64,000 bases of DNA from Silurus meridionalis (GCF_014805685.1 NC_060898.1:9497001-9561000), one strand, 5' to 3'; numbered from the stretch's first letter, positions 1-31,094 are shown. Notes: generated by a model not told the origin, from the letters alone. Translations and numbers: made by a program.

Positions 1-1347
1 TTCTATTTGAATGCTGGCTAGTATTCTGTAAACACAAATAAAGCAAAACATTATGACCACTCACAAATATAGCATATATTATTTATTATCTCATAATGAC
101 ACATCTCAAAGTCTGGAATGTGTTAGATGTTTTGGTGCGTCTATGCCCATGATAGCCTCAGGCTCTGACAGTGGAATCTGTCATCCACCTTAAGGGTTGA
201 TGCATTATGTATTTTAAGATCTTTTTCTGTTCACCACATGCTGATTTTATTTTACTATAGATTGTCTCAAAAGTGTCATACATAGGGGGACTTTAGCAAC
301 TGCCTAAGAATGCCTTCAAAAAAGAACAACCTTCTTAAATCATTCTCATAAAAAATCTGTTGCAAGGTTGCAATGGACCTTATTCAGAAACATGGCAAAC
401 ACATCACACATGACATGCCCAGGAGCCAAAGTTGCAGAGAAAACGTTGCATGTTTACAAATAAATGTCAAACATAAAGAAATTTAATATCTTATAAAGAT
501 ATATATAGACTGACTCATGCAATGTTTTTTTTGTTTTCCACCATGCTGTTCAAACTGTAGAAATAGTTTGTGTGAAATTCCTAGGAGATCTACAGTTTTC
601 AAAGTACTCAAAAAAAAACATGTGGCACCAACAAACATGCAATTATTTGTGTAAAGATTAAATATTCCATTCATTTGACAGTATGATTTTTTTTTCTTCT
701 GGATAATGAAAGTTGGATTTTATGTTCATTATGTTTTCCATGGTATCTGGTAAATTTTTAAAAGCTTTGTCATGGTTTGGCCTCTTTGGCTGCATAGAAA
801 CTTTTAATTAGCAGCATTACTTTTGTTCTAAAGTATTTGTAATTACTTCTATATTGTGCTTGACTGTTTGTACTAAATTTCATTCTGTACATTTACTCCT
901 TATTTTTGGTACAGTGATGCCGCTGGATACACTGTTAAGTTGTTTTTTGAAAATCTTAAGTATGAGAAATGTTTCTTTTTTTTGTAGCCATTTCATGCTT
1001 TCCATTTTGTGAACGTGGGCTTTTTGTAGAGTTTTTGGGCATTACTACAAAATAAGTTTGGTTTGGCTTATGAGAACATTTTCATAACTCAAAAAAGGAT
1101 GAATATGGCCCGTTGTTTTTCCTAAGGATTCAGCTAATTGGTACAAAGCAACAGATGAAACTTTTGAAAAAGTCTTGTAGGGTCCATTTTAAGCCATTTA
1201 GGTAGCATGTAGAGGACCAATTTTAGGAAGGTGGTCATAATGTTTTTGCTCATTGGTCTAAATGAATTCATGCTAGAGTGAACCTAATAACGATCTTTCA
1301 AATATTTTAGTTACTTCTTTCTAACATTTGATCATGCTCTCTGTCAG
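1..1347. other. JAKMIP2 intron, nothing recognised
   Basis: AT-rich sequence upstream of the first visible exon, with many T runs. No exon with family similarity and no transposon ends were seen. Confidence 0.6.
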
Positions 1348-20888
<19,541 letters not shown>

Positions 20889-20896
20889 TGTCTATG

Positions 20897-20917
20897 GCAT
20901 ATGCTACTGAGGTAAGT
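20897..20917 (+). promoter_or_regulatory. splice donor downstream of the JAKMIP2 stop
   Basis: ACTGAG then GTAAGT (GT at 20912-20913) is a strong donor 23 nt after the TAA. It would create a 3'UTR intron, and at that distance it would normally not trigger nonsense-mediated decay. Confidence 0.5.
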
Positions 20918-21214
20918 TTAAGTACACATTGTTTCCTCTGAGAAATTAATTACCCAGAGTGCCCTAGTTCTTTTCAGCATATTAGTCAAACTGTGATTTT
21001 GATATTGATATTGTAGTTGTTATGAAAACTCACAATATACAGTGTATTGTATAATAGTAAATTGTGCAATTTAGTATTTATATTAGTGAATATAACTCCA
21101 TTTACTTTACAAAAAATGTACAGTAAAATTTATTGACTTTAGTTTAACATAGAATAGATATCAAACCAATGTGTTGTATTTATTGCATATTCTGATGCAA
21201 TTTGTTTTTTGCAG

Positions 21215-21262
21215 GTGCTGCAACAACCTGAACAACTGCGGTTTTCCACTTATGAAGACTAA
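21215..21262 (+). CDS. possible alternative JAKMIP2 last exon or 3'UTR exon
   Basis: After a strong acceptor (tttgttttttgcag) a phase-0 frame of fifteen codons, VLQQPEQLRFSTYED, ends in TAA. If the 20838 exon is skipped, this gives a hydrophilic C-terminus in place of the hydrophobic tail. If it is not skipped, the exon is 3'UTR, joined through the gtaagt donor at 20912. The reading is inferred from splice signals only; the peptide was not recognised with certainty. Confidence 0.4.
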   Translation: MLQQPEQLRFSTYED

Positions 21263-21871
21263 AATTGTATTACTGGCCATGTTTTCTTTGTTGTTATGGG
21301 TGGGTGTTGGAAATGTAGTGCTTGATTATAGTAGCTTCAGTGGACTTGCCCTCCAAAGGAAGCTTTGGATTACCTGGCAAAATAACAAAACCTGAAATAA
21401 CACAAACACTGTGTCAACAAATTCCAGGTAAACCAAACCAAATGGAGGAGGATTGTTTATCTCTGCCATGCAGGGGATTTGCCATTCCACCTGCCTACTG
21501 CATCTTTCACACCAGAAATGCCATCCTTTATCTCGAGACTAAGTTAAAAACTGTCAACTAACTTTTTTCCTACCTACAAAAACTTACCTAGAAAGTTTAA
21601 AGTGCAGGGGACACTCATTCACACACACTATGAGAGCTATGATACCTGACTAGCCTATGATACCTGTTTTTTTTTTTTGTCCAGACTCCTAAGAAGAACA
21701 TTGTCTTACACTGGCTGAATAGAAAATGGCAAATGAAAAGAGATCAAAAGACCCAATTTGCTGCAAGCATATTTCTCAATCTAGTCAGTGGAGTTTACTT
21801 TAACATATTTTTGAGACTGAGTGAAAAGTAATAATGTTTATACTTATTGTGCCCATAAGTCGCCCCCTCCC

Positions 21872-22070
<199 letters not shown>

Positions 22071-22841
22071 ATCACAATTTCACTTTCAATAATCAAAAGT
22101 GTATTATTCAAAAAATTATCATTATTTATCACATAGTATAGATTGTTGATATGTACATTTGAAAGGTTAATTTCTTCTAGCTATCCACCCTCTTAACATA
22201 AATAATCCCCTTTCTCTACAGTTTGAGCTGAAGCATCTCTTTTTGCAGTTTATCATTTATTGATTGATAGATGTAGAGGTTGCACCCCCTGCAGAGGGTT
22301 TTCTTCCTCTACATCTGACATAGAAACCCATCTTTTTAGTCTTTTAGAGAGGAAATAATATTAGTCAACAAGCAGAAGCTTCTTCAGCTGATTGTTATGG
22401 AATAATTTGTTCCAGAAATCCATAAAGTTCATTCTAATGTGCTTGTAAATATGTTTCTCACCATTGGACACATGTACTAATTTAATTAAACATGAATTAA
22501 AATCTAAATACCTTCAGCAGTGATACAGCAACTCGTTTTATTCTTTTGTTTCTCTTTTTAAATTAGAATAATCAAATGTTTTGCTCTAAAACACTAAAAT
22601 ATCTGTTCAAAGGTACAAAACGAAGACATTTATAACGCAATGCTATCAGCAATTCTTTTGGATTGACATTATGATATGCGTAATGTTATAATATACATGT
22701 TACCTAGGGACATTATGTTAAAAGCATCTCTTCACTTTTAAATTAATTGAAACGATACAATATAACATTTTTATTTAATAGTTATATGCCCATTATGTTT
22801 TTTGGAAACCCTTTTAGTCAAGTCAAGAAGCTTTTTTATTT

Positions 22842-23365
22842 AATTCAATTCAATTCAGTTCATTTTTATTTGTATAGCGCTTTTAACAATGAACATTGTC
22901 TCAAAGCAGCTTTACACAGAAAATGTGGTGATGATAAATGAATATGTTCTTCATAAGTAAGTTTGTCACTGATGAGCAAGCCGGTGGCGACTGTGGCAAA
23001 GAAAAACTCCCCGAGAAGTATTTCCATATGGGAAAACTTTTACTTAACTACATTTCAAAGTCAAATATCTTCAAATAGATTTTGTAAAGTCAGTCGTTCT
23101 CTTTAAATTTTGAGTGGATGAAAACTTAACTGGTCAACTTCTTAAGTCCTTTTGTCCCTGGTACATAAAGCAGACATCCACTCCACTGCCAACAATCCTT
23201 AGTGATGGTGTCAGAGTGGCAAATCATCAAAGTTTACCAGAATACCCTATGATCTGCGTCTTTACCTGATTTGCTCCTTTACTTGACAAAATATATTTCA
23301 CGAAACTTGAAGACTATTTCAGAACTGTGTGCCCCATGTTATAGGCAACACTATTTAAGGTACCA
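22842..23365 (-). mobile_element. CR1/L2-like LINE, 3'-end copy
   Basis: The minus-strand 3' end carries AATTG-type tail repeats at 22842, followed on the + strand by tttgtatagcgcttttaacaa and aaagcagctttacacagaaa, as at 8390. It is 5'-truncated near 23365. Confidence 0.7.
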
Positions 23366-23952
23366 ACAAAAAGCCTACAAAAGACTAGTCGTAACTATAG
23401 TAAAATAGTAAAATAATTGTATATATTCTTACAGTAAGCTTCTCCTGCCATAATAAATAAATAAGCAAAATACACAAACAAATAAAAAAATAGCCAAACA
23501 AAATATACAATTGCAATGTATGCATGAATAACTACAGCAACAGATATAAAATAAGTGCTGTAAGTGTCACCTTGAATGCACAGTAAATTGCCTTATTGCT
23601 TGCAGCCAGCTTTCTAGGTGGCATTGTGCTTGATGCAAAAAAGCAGTGGCAGTCCTCTTAACACAGCTGTGGCATGACCCCAGGTTTAATGGAAAAGGCA
23701 CAATACAAGGCAGTACCACAAATATCAAACCATCAAAAGGTGTTCAGGATCTTTGTTTCATCCCAGCAGAGTGATGCCAGTAAGAGCAGATGGAACATTC
23801 AGACATTACAGTTAGTACATCTAAAACCCTGAGATTATAACATAATTCAATAATTTGACACTTTCAGTAAAGTTAGCATAATGTTATCTCATTTTGTTCA
23901 CTCATTCTTTTTCAGGGGTACTGGCTGAAAGTACTTAAAAACTAAATATTTA

Positions 23953-24065
23953 CAGTACAATTGCAAAAATGTTGGGATAATGTGTTAGTGTAAATAAAAA
24001 GAGAATGTAATAATTAGCAAATCTCATAAACCCATATTTTATTCACAATAGAACAAAGAAAACAT
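23953..24065. repeat. terminal fragment of a dispersed fish DNA transposon
   Basis: The fragment aattagcaaatctcataaacc then catattttattcacaataga is the end of the family also seen at 19385, 52640 and 57020. It is truncated by a LINE 3'-end scrap at 24071-24140. Confidence 0.5.
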
Positions 24066-24070
24066 ATCCA

Positions 24071-24145
24071 CTTAATTCACTTTTATTGGTATAGCACTTT
24101 TAACAATGAACTTAATCCCAAAGCAGCTTTACAGCTTAAGTAGGT
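24071..24145 (-). repeat. CR1/L2-like LINE 3'-end scrap
   Basis: Short match to the GCACTTTTAACAATGAAC..AAAGCAGCTTTACA block of the LINE at 8380. Confidence 0.6.
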
Positions 24146-24147
24146 GG

Positions 24148-24455
24148 TAAGACCTGCTATGTTGTATGGTTCAGGGATAGTGGCATTGACAACAAGACAG
24201 AAGGTGGAGGAGGCAGATTTAAAGATGCTGGGATTTGCATTAGCAGTGACGAGGATGGACATGATTAGAAATTAATTTATTAGATGTACCACACGGGTGG
24301 GATGTTTTGGAGACAAGAAAAGAGGGGTGCAATTGAGATGGTTTGGTAATGTGCAGAGGAGGGTTTGTTTAAGACAGATGTAGAGGACAGAGTAATATGG
24401 AGATGGATGATCCAATGTGGTGACTCTTAATAGGAGAAGCCAAAAGAAGATGATG
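24148..24455 (+). repeat. RTE-like LINE C-terminal scrap
   Basis: The + strand carries degenerate coding phrases (cagaaggtggaggaggcaga, tttaaagatgctgggatttg, ggtggga tgttttggag) corresponding to the C-terminal region seen intact on the minus strand at 27278-27541. Frames are broken. Confidence 0.6.
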
Positions 24456-24543
24456 TCCAAATAAGATGGGACAGGGCATATACAGTACCACTGTTTAGAA
24501 TCATCTATACATCTGGGAACAGTGCATATACATCTAGGAACTG

Positions 24544-24610
24544 AGAAGACAAGTTTTGGAAGAGGAAAGTTGTTCCATTTGTGTCTGATACAGGATTCTA
24601 CCTTCTCAAC
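24544..24610 (-). repeat. scrap of the dispersed DNA transposon seen at 52.6-53.6 kb
   Basis: The phrase gttccatttgtgtctgata then caggattcta is the reverse complement of 53330-53355. It lies directly beside the LTR element's target duplication. Confidence 0.5.
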
Positions 24611-24629
24611 AATAATTTCATTATTCTTT

Positions 24630-24748
24630 TGTCAGGCTGATGACGCGGAAGCGGAAATAACTCGATCATGGTTTATTCAGTCAGTTCAACACAAAACACT
24701 CACAGTTGTCGTGGCGAGAAAACAAACAAAGATTATATACTCGAGAAC
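24630..24748 (-). repeat. truncated 3' LTR (R-U5 end only)
   Basis: Nearly identical to 26550-26668, including the AATAAA signal (24670-24678 on this strand) and the CCTGACA end. It lacks U3. Similarity stops where the 30-bp array begins. Confidence 0.85.
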
Positions 24749-26013
24749 CTAGCGATGTCCACGGCGGAGACCAGAGGCCGAGCGACGTCCACGGCGGAGA
24801 CCAGAGGCCGAGCGACGTCCACGGCAGAGACCAGAGGCCGAGCGACGTCCACGGCGGAGACCAGGAACACAGGGGCACCCTCGGCAGGACGTTGAACCGG
24901 AACGCCCGACGTCGTCATGCGGGGAACCTGGAGGCCCGACGTCTTCATGCGGGGAACCTGGAGGCCGGACGTCGCCCTCGGAGAAACCTGGAGGCCCGAC
25001 GTCGCCCTGCGGGGAACCTGGGGCCGAGCCTTCACCCTGAGGGAGACTTGGGGCCGAGCCGTCGCCTTCTGTGGAGCCCGGGGGCGAGCCTTCGCCCTGA
25101 GGAGGACTTGGGGGCGAGCCGTCGCCTTCTGTGGAGCCCGGGAGCGAGCCGTCGCCTTCTTCGCAGCCTTTGAACGGAGCTGAGCTCTCCTGGGGACTCT
25201 GGAACGGGGCTGAGCTCTCTTGGGGACTCGGTGGCTGAGCGGCGCCCTCGGCGGAACTCTGTGGCGGAGCGGCGCCCTCATGACGGGTCTGTGGCGGCCC
25301 GGCGCCATTGTGACGACTCTGTGGTGGGCCAGCGCCCTCGCGACGACTCTGTGGCGGCCCGGCGCCCTCGCGACGGGTCTGTGGCGGCCCGGCGCCCTCG
25401 CGACGGGGTCTGTGACGGCCCGGCGCCCTCGCGACGGGTCTGTGGCGGCCCGCGCCTCGCGACGGGTCTGTGGCGGCCCGCGCCTCGCGACGGGTTCAGG
25501 CGGCCCGCGCCCGCGACGGGTCTGTGGCGGCCCGCGCCTCGCGACGGGTCTGTGGCGGCCCGGCGCCCTCGCGACGGGTCTGTGGCGGACTGTGACGGAG
25601 AGGCGCGCCCCTGACGACTCTGTGGCGGAGAGGCGCGCTCCTGACGACTCTGTGGCGGAGAGGCACGCCCACAGGAACCTCGAAACAGGGCAGCACGCTT
25701 GTAGACATTCTGTGGCGGCACAGACAGCTCGTGGGAATGCTGGGTTGCCATGGCGTGCTCGCAGACGCTCGGAGATGGTGCAGAGCGTCCACGAGAACCC
25801 CGGAACACAGCAGCGCGCTTGTACAGATCCAGAGGCAGAGCCGTGTGTCCGTGAAAGCCCTGGAACAGAGCCTTGCGTTTTTGGATGCACAGGGATGGAA
25901 CCGAGCACCAGTGAGAATCCTGGAACGGAGCTGCGTGCTCTGAAGCACCTTGGAACGAAGCCGCGTGCTCTGAAGAACCTTGGGATGGAGAATCCAGAAC
26001 CAGCGCTGCACAT
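24733..26013 (-). CDS. 426-codon repeat frame across the minisatellite (doubtful protein)
   Basis: Same strand as the LTR element. The product would be a basic, Pro/Arg/Ala-rich ten-residue repeat (themes PGRHRPVARA and LVSAVDVARP) ending inside the 3' LTR remnant. It may continue a gag-derived frame, but its ATG is internal to the array and similarly long frames exist on the + strand, so openness is explained by the 30-bp period. No known domain. Confidence 0.2.
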   Translation of the reverse strand: MCSAGSGFSIPRFFRARGFVPRCFRARSSVPGFSLVLGSIPVHPKTQGSVPGLSRTHGSASGSVQARCCVPGFSWTLCTISERLRARHGNPAFPRAVCAATECLQACCPVSRFLWACLSATESSGARLSATESSGARLSVTVRHRPVARAPGRHRPVARRGPPQTRRGRGPPEPVARRGPPQTRREARAATDPSRGRRAVTDPVARAPGRHRPVARAPGRHRVVARALAHHRVVTMAPGRHRPVMRAPLRHRVPPRAPLSHRVPKRAQPRSRVPRRAQLRSKAAKKATARSRAPQKATARPQVLLRAKARPRAPQKATARPQVSLRVKARPQVPRRATSGLQVSPRATSGLQVPRMKTSGLQVPRMTTSGVPVQRPAEGAPVFLVSAVDVARPLVSAVDVARPLVSAVDVARPLVSAVDIARFSSI

Positions 26014-26145
26014 ATTGAAGAACCTTGGGACGAGGAAAACCTTGAAAACACCTGAACCATAGCAGCTGGCTTGGGAGGACCTTGAGTCAAAGACACGTGC
26101 TCTGCAGAACCCCAGAACGAAGCATTGTCCTCACCGAGGGGACTG
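24752..26145. repeat. 30-bp minisatellite, about 46 units, inside the LTR element
   Basis: Units keep a 30-bp period across about 1.4 kb while drifting in sequence. The right edge is most diverged (units on the theme GCGTGCTCTGAAGAACCTTG), the centre is near-identical (GGCGCCCTCGCGACGGGTCT then GTGGCGGCCC), and at the left edge a four-unit block reads GACGTCCACGGCGGAGACCA. Units of 31, 28, 28, 26, 28 and 39 bp at about 25380-25620 have a net length change of zero. The period equals ten codons, so open frames run through the array on both strands. Confidence 0.9.
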
Positions 26146-26159
26146 TCGTGGAGATTCGC

Positions 26160-26509
26160 CACCTCTATCCCACACATCCCCAGAAGAAGCTCACAAAACT
26201 CCATAATTTGCTGGTTTTGGAGAGAGCGTCACCAGACAGAAGGGAAACGCAGAAGGCGATCTTGGCTCATTCGGAGGGAAACTGGGAAAAATTTTCCTCC
26301 ACATACTTGCCGATGCTCCTCAGAAATCAGCCCAGTTCAACGCTCTCTCCGGAAAAACGAGCCGGGAATCCCTTTGCGCTCGTGGAGGGGCGTGGCGCAG
26401 CCGCACTCTCATGGTCCGACGTCTGTGGTTCCGAACCGCGAGGAGCGGCACTGAGCTCCCGGTGAAAATCCGAAGCCGGGTTCGGCTGCCGATCCATCGC
26501 GGTTGCCAT
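26160..26509 (-). pseudogene. gag-like fragment of the LTR element
   Basis: From an ATG at 26509 the minus strand reads MATAMDRQPNPASDFHREL, stopping at 26327. The next region in another frame gives YVEENFSQFPSE, a stop, then AKIAF..SLLSGDAL, which resembles the gag block of fish Ty3/gypsy-type elements (FPTERAKVAFIISLLTG). It carries stops and frameshifts. Clade is inferred from this block only. Confidence 0.55.
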
Positions 26510-26549
26510 CGCGGTTGGGCGAATCCGCTTTCGGTTTCGGTCGGTTCTT

Positions 26550-26997
26550 CTGTCAGGCTGATGACGCGGAAGCGGAAATAACTCGATCATGGTTTATTCA
26601 GTCAGTTCAACACAAAACACTCACAGTTGCCGTGGTGAGAAAACAAACAAAGAATATCCACTCGAGACGAGTAATCCAACACGAAACTTAGAGTCCGAAA
26701 ACGAAAGTAAACTGCAACTGCAAAGAGTAATCCGCACCTGGGCACAGAGTCTGGAAACAGAACCAGCGGGCAGGCTGGCGGTCGCGGGAACAGGAGATGA
26801 CCAGCATGACAATTCAAGAACCGACAGCCTGTGACTCAAGAACGTGAGTCTATATAGTCTGATCTGTAACGAGCCACAGCTGTCGGTCGTTAAGGCAGGC
26901 ACGGGATAACGAAGAACCATGACAGCTACTGAGGGGGTCGTGGCAAGGTGCATCTCTGACAGCTACTGAGGGGGGAGTGGCAGGGGAATCCCTGACA
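26550..26997 (-). repeat. 5' LTR of the retroelement
   Basis: Minus-strand LTR starting TGTCAGGGATT and ending CAGCCTGACA. A TATA-like TATATAG lies at 26851-26857 and an AATAAA polyadenylation signal at 26591-26599, in the U3/R order expected for transcription toward lower coordinates. Confidence 0.82.
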
Positions 26998-27254
26998 TCT
27001 TTATATCCTTTGTAATTTAGTATGCAGTTTAGCATTGCGTTTTGTGCAAAGACACCGTCTGGGTGGAAACATTTGTTGCTTTAAAACTTGTACGTCAACA
27101 TTCAACATTGATGGTGCCATTGATTGTTGCAGATTGGAAAGCTACTCATTCTATAGGCACTACTGCAACCACATACCATTAACTATGCAGGCTTTCGAAC
27201 TGAGTGCTGATAACAAGTGAGATGATTTCTCTCCTCTTTAGACTGTAGGACCCA

Positions 27255-29055
27255 GCATCCATCATCTTCTTCTTCTTTCAGCTTCTGCACACCACCTGCA
27301 TGATTTCCCTCACCACATCCATAAACATCCTCTTTAGCCCTCCTATTTTCCTCCCTCCTGGTGGCTCCATCCTCAGCATTCTCCTACCGATATACCCCAT
27401 GTCCCTTCTCTGCACATGTCCAAACCATCTCAATTGCACTTTCCTCATCTTGTTTGCAAAACGTCCTACATGTGCTGTCCCTCTAATAAACTCATTTCTA
27501 ATCTTGTCCATCCTTGTCACTCCCAACAAAAACCTTAACATCTTCTGCTATCTCTGCTATCTTAACATCTCTGCTATCTCCAGCTCCACCTCCTGTCTTT
27601 TACTCCATGCCACTGTCTCTAAACCATACATCGCAGGTCCTATAAACTTTCTCTTTCACTCTTGAAGATACCCTTGATGCAGATCCTTGATGCAGTTCAA
27701 CCTCCACCTTAAACCAGTCTGTACACTTTACTGCTGTAACACTGTCCTCATACATGTTCTGCACCACCCTCACATACTTCTCTGACACACCTGACCTCCT
27801 CATACAATACCACAACTCCTCCATCGGCACCCTGATGTATGCTTTTTCTAAATCCACAAATACACAGTGCAACTCCTTCTGACCTTCTCTATACTTCTCC
27901 ATCAACATTCTCAAAGCAAATAATGCGTCTGTGGTGCTCTTCTTCGGCATGAAACCATACTGTTGCTCACAGATGGTCACTTCTCTCAGCCTGGCTTCCA
28001 CTACTCTTTCCCATAACCTCATGGTGTGACTGATCAACCTAATTTCCCTGTAGTTACTGCAGGTCTGTACATCTCCCTTATTCTTAAAGATCGGTACCAG
28101 CACACTCCTTCTCTATTCCTCAGGCATCTTCTCACCTTCCAAAATCCTGTTAAACAATCTTGTTAAAAACTCCAGTGCCATCTCTCCTAAACATCTCCAT
28201 GCTTCTAACAGTATATCATCAGGTCCTACCGACTTTACACTCTTCATCCTCTTAATCACTGCTCTCACTTCCTCCTTACTCTTTTCTCATCACTCTGTCA
28301 ATCCCAATTCTGTTTAGCCAACCTCTTTCTCCTTATGCTTTCCTGCACTTCCTCATTCCATCACCATGTCTCATTGTCTTCCTTTCTATTTCCAGATGTC
28401 ACACCAAGAACCTTTCTACCTGTCTCCCCTATCACTTTTGCAGTAGTTGCATAATCATCCAGCACCTCTTCACCACCACTAAGCCCCTGTCTGACCTCTA
28501 CTCTAATTCTCACACTACAGTCTTCATCCTTCAGTTTCCACCATCGTATTCTTCTTTTAGTCTTCACTCTCCTCCTCTTCTCCTTCACCTCGAAAACCAT
28601 CCTAGAGACCACCATCCAATGCTGTCTATTTACACTGTCCCCTGCCAGCACCTTACAGTCTTCAATCTCCTTCAGGTTGCATCTCCTGCATCAAACATAG
28701 TCCACCTGTGTGCACCTTCCTCCACTCTTATACGTCACCCTATGATCCTCCTTCTTCTTAAAATAATTTTTCACCACTGCCATTTCCATCCTTTTAGCAA
28801 ATTCTACCACCATCTGCCCTTCCACATTCCTCTCCTTAAGGCTATACCTACCCATAACCTTCTCATCATCTCTATTCCCTTCACCTACATGCCCATTAAA
28901 GTCTGACCCAATCACCAATCGTTCATTCCTAGGTACACCTTTTACCACTCCATCTAACTCACTCCATATAAGCATAAGCATGATTACATTTATCATCACC
29001 CCTTCAACTTTCAGCTTCACGTTCATCACCCTATCAGAAACAGGACACAGCATCT
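27255..29055 (-). mobile_element. RTE-like LINE, minus strand, defective
   Basis: In minus-strand order: an endonuclease region (29053-28691: VMNVKLKVEGVMINV, RLVIGSDFNGHVGEGN, HRVTYKSGGRCTQVDYV); a linker with WWKLKDEDC and [16 protein letters not shown] (28651-28361); a reverse transcriptase N-half (28103-27600: VPIFKNKGDVQTCSNYRE, QQYGFMPKKSTTDALFALR, LHCVFVDLEKAYIRVP); and the C-terminus (27541-27278: MLRFLLGVTRMDKIRNEF, GTAHVGR, LRWFGHVQRRD). The region that should carry the YADD catalytic box is deleted near 27650, so the copy is dead. Frames are interrupted by stops. Confidence 0.85.
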
Positions 29056-29059
29056 AAGG

Positions 29060-29530
29060 TTTCAAATAATATTTTTGAATTTTAATTTGTGTGACCACAG
29101 AACAGTTTTTGGAAGGTATTTTTGAGCCTATTAATTAATTTCGATTAGGAAATCATGACTGTTTACAAAGCAGTGCAGTCTGAGGGTCCAAAGAATGTGG
29201 ACATCCGATACTGGTTTTTGATTATTATAAAATTGTTCCACAATTTCTAAACTTTTGAGAAGCTTTTCCTCTCTAAGATTGGCTTTGCATACTCATGTTA
29301 CTGTACCTGTTGCCAATTAACCTAATTAGTTAGTCAAATGTTTTACTTTAGTTCCTCTTACTTATCCAGCATTTTTTGCCCTGTCTCAATTTTTTCTTTT
29401 AGGTATGTTGCAGCCAACAATTTCAAAATGACCTATTTTACCCTTTAAAATTGTAAATCTGATCAGTTAAAAAATAAATGATATTTATATGTTCTATTTA
29501 AACTATATTATTAAAACTATTACAATTATA
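29060..29530 (-). repeat. decayed dispersed DNA-transposon relic
   Basis: Shares the phrases accacagaacagtttttgg and gtccaaagaatgtggacatc with the family at 19440-19900. It is AT-rich and heavily decayed. Confidence 0.4.
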
Positions 29531-29904
29531 ATAAAATATTGGTGTATAAAATTTGCAAATAATTGTAATTGTTTTTCAAAATTGGTGTCATAAAATTACA
29601 GAATAGTAAAATATGGTACGAGTGAGAGCAAAACCTTGCTACACTTCTCCAATCAGGAAAGTTTATATTTCATGTCAGCTGTCAGGAAATATCCCCCTCC
29701 CACAGAGTGCCCCAATAGATGTATATTACATTCCAATTTCATCCTGGAGTTCTCCCGATGCAATGTCAGTTTTATTAGGGGAGTCTTCTGGACCCCAAAA
29801 AATGGCTAATGTGTTTGCTCTTTAAGCTCCTGGGCCCATCTCATCAGTGCGTGGAATACCTAATTGCCCTAGGTGCTAAATAAATTAGCCACATAGCCCC
29901 TCCA

Positions 29905-30135
29905 GCCATGATCCATTCAGCTGTGTTCCAGTCAGGGGCACATGAGAGAGCCCTGAAGCCAATGAGATGGCCTTCCAAGACCCATCCACGCCTGAGGCCA
30001 TTGAGGTGGCCTCTCAAGGCCTATTTGCACCAGAGGTTGATGCCAAGCCCCAATCAGAAGGTGGTAACTTCACAAGCCAATTCGTTCCATGAGGTGGCCT
30101 CCTCCCATGACCTGCCGATGCCAGATAAATATCAT
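29905..30135 (+). other. short open stretch with two imperfect 39-bp units, unknown
   Basis: A relatively GC-rich patch with repeated phrases (gccaatgagatggccttccaagaccc; gccattgaggtggcctctca). An 84-codon frame spans it. It may be a scrap of a retroelement. No family was recognised. Confidence 0.25.
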
Positions 30136-30375
30136 TTAAGTTGTAACTTGTACAGAAATTAGTCCATATAAATTCCCCCTACTTGCCAGACTAGGTTAGC
30201 TACATAACATGACATAACTTTAATATAAACTGTGTGTGGCAATTGCAAAATCGTCTTATTCATCATTACCGTGACTTCACTTTAGAACAATCACAGCAGC
30301 TGAAAATGTGCATTTTAGGTCTGCACTTTTAAACTGCCATCGAAATCTTTCTCTTGCTGAATAACACAGATTTTT

Positions 30376-30495
30376 ACAGACCCTTACACAGATATTGTGG
30401 TGAAAAAAATGAATAAGATGTTAATTTTAAGTGTAAGTTTGTCCCTGATGAGCAAAGCCGGTGGTGACTGTGGCAAGAAAAAACTCCCTGCCAAC
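30376..30495 (-). repeat. CR1/L2-like LINE 3'UTR scrap
   Basis: Matches the ttacacagataatgtggtg and gtgtaagtttgtccctgatg phrases of the copy at 8440-8530. Confidence 0.6.
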
Positions 30496-31094
30496 ATGCT
30501 TGATCTGAGCACTGAGATGTAGCTTTAAAACACTTAAGAGTAAAATGTTATTGTTTATTTAACTAATTGCTGTTTTTGTGCAAAAGTTATTAATGTGTGA
30601 TTCTTTTTTCAGGTTGTTTGTACTTGTGTTGTGTCAAGGTCAAGGTCAAGAAAGCTTTGCACCATTCTTTTTTTTTTATATACAGTCAAAATTATTTTTA
30701 TTAGCGAATGAGAGAAAACTTATTGTCAATTGTATTAAAAAAAGAGAAAAACAGGTTCCAAATAAAGCTCAGACAGTGATTTGTCAGTATTCCATTGAAT
30801 TACTCCACTGTTACTCAAATTAATAACGTTTTCTTTTTTGGCATCACAACCATAAACTGGTTGCTGGTAGCTTGGTGTTTCTAGGGCTCGAACCTCCAAC
30901 TAAAGATCAGGCAAGAGAAGGCATGAATTAAAGATATTCACTGTAGTTCACACTGTCTGCATTTGGTAGTAGTCGACACTGTGAATGCAATCTCTTATGG
31001 TACAGCTTTTTCACTCTGTAGGAAAGGTTTTGTGTGTTTATGTCTGGGTCATGTGCATTAAAATGGCTTGCTGTACAAAGTGAATTTTTTCAAG

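Larger units (their letters stand above)
24630..26997 (-). mobile_element. LTR retroelement, non-autonomous, minus strand, with 5-bp target duplication
   Basis: Bounded by TGTCAGG..CCTGACA and flanked by TCTTT on both sides (24625-24629 and 26998-27002). Read on the minus strand: a 448-bp 5' LTR (26550-26997), a leader and gag-like frame (about 26160-26509), a 30-bp tandem array (about 24752-26145), then only the last 119 bp of the 3' LTR (24630-24748). No protease, reverse transcriptase or integrase is present. The GC content contrasts sharply with the AT-rich surroundings. Confidence 0.85.

Noticed and set aside
25220..26062. 280-codon + strand frame of Trp/Arg/Pro repeats
   Set aside because: A product of the 30-bp period and high GC. 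It is antisense to the LTR element, has no domain, and its openness follows from the repeat length being a multiple of three.
24752..26145. CRISPR-like array
   Set aside because: The 30-bp units are contiguous with no unique spacers, and the context is a vertebrate LTR element.
28619..28906. 95-codon + strand frame
   Set aside because: Shadow of the minus-strand LINE endonuclease.
30880..30910. GGCTCGAACCTCC phrase resembling a tRNA B box
   Set aside because: No A box or cloverleaf could be drawn around it.
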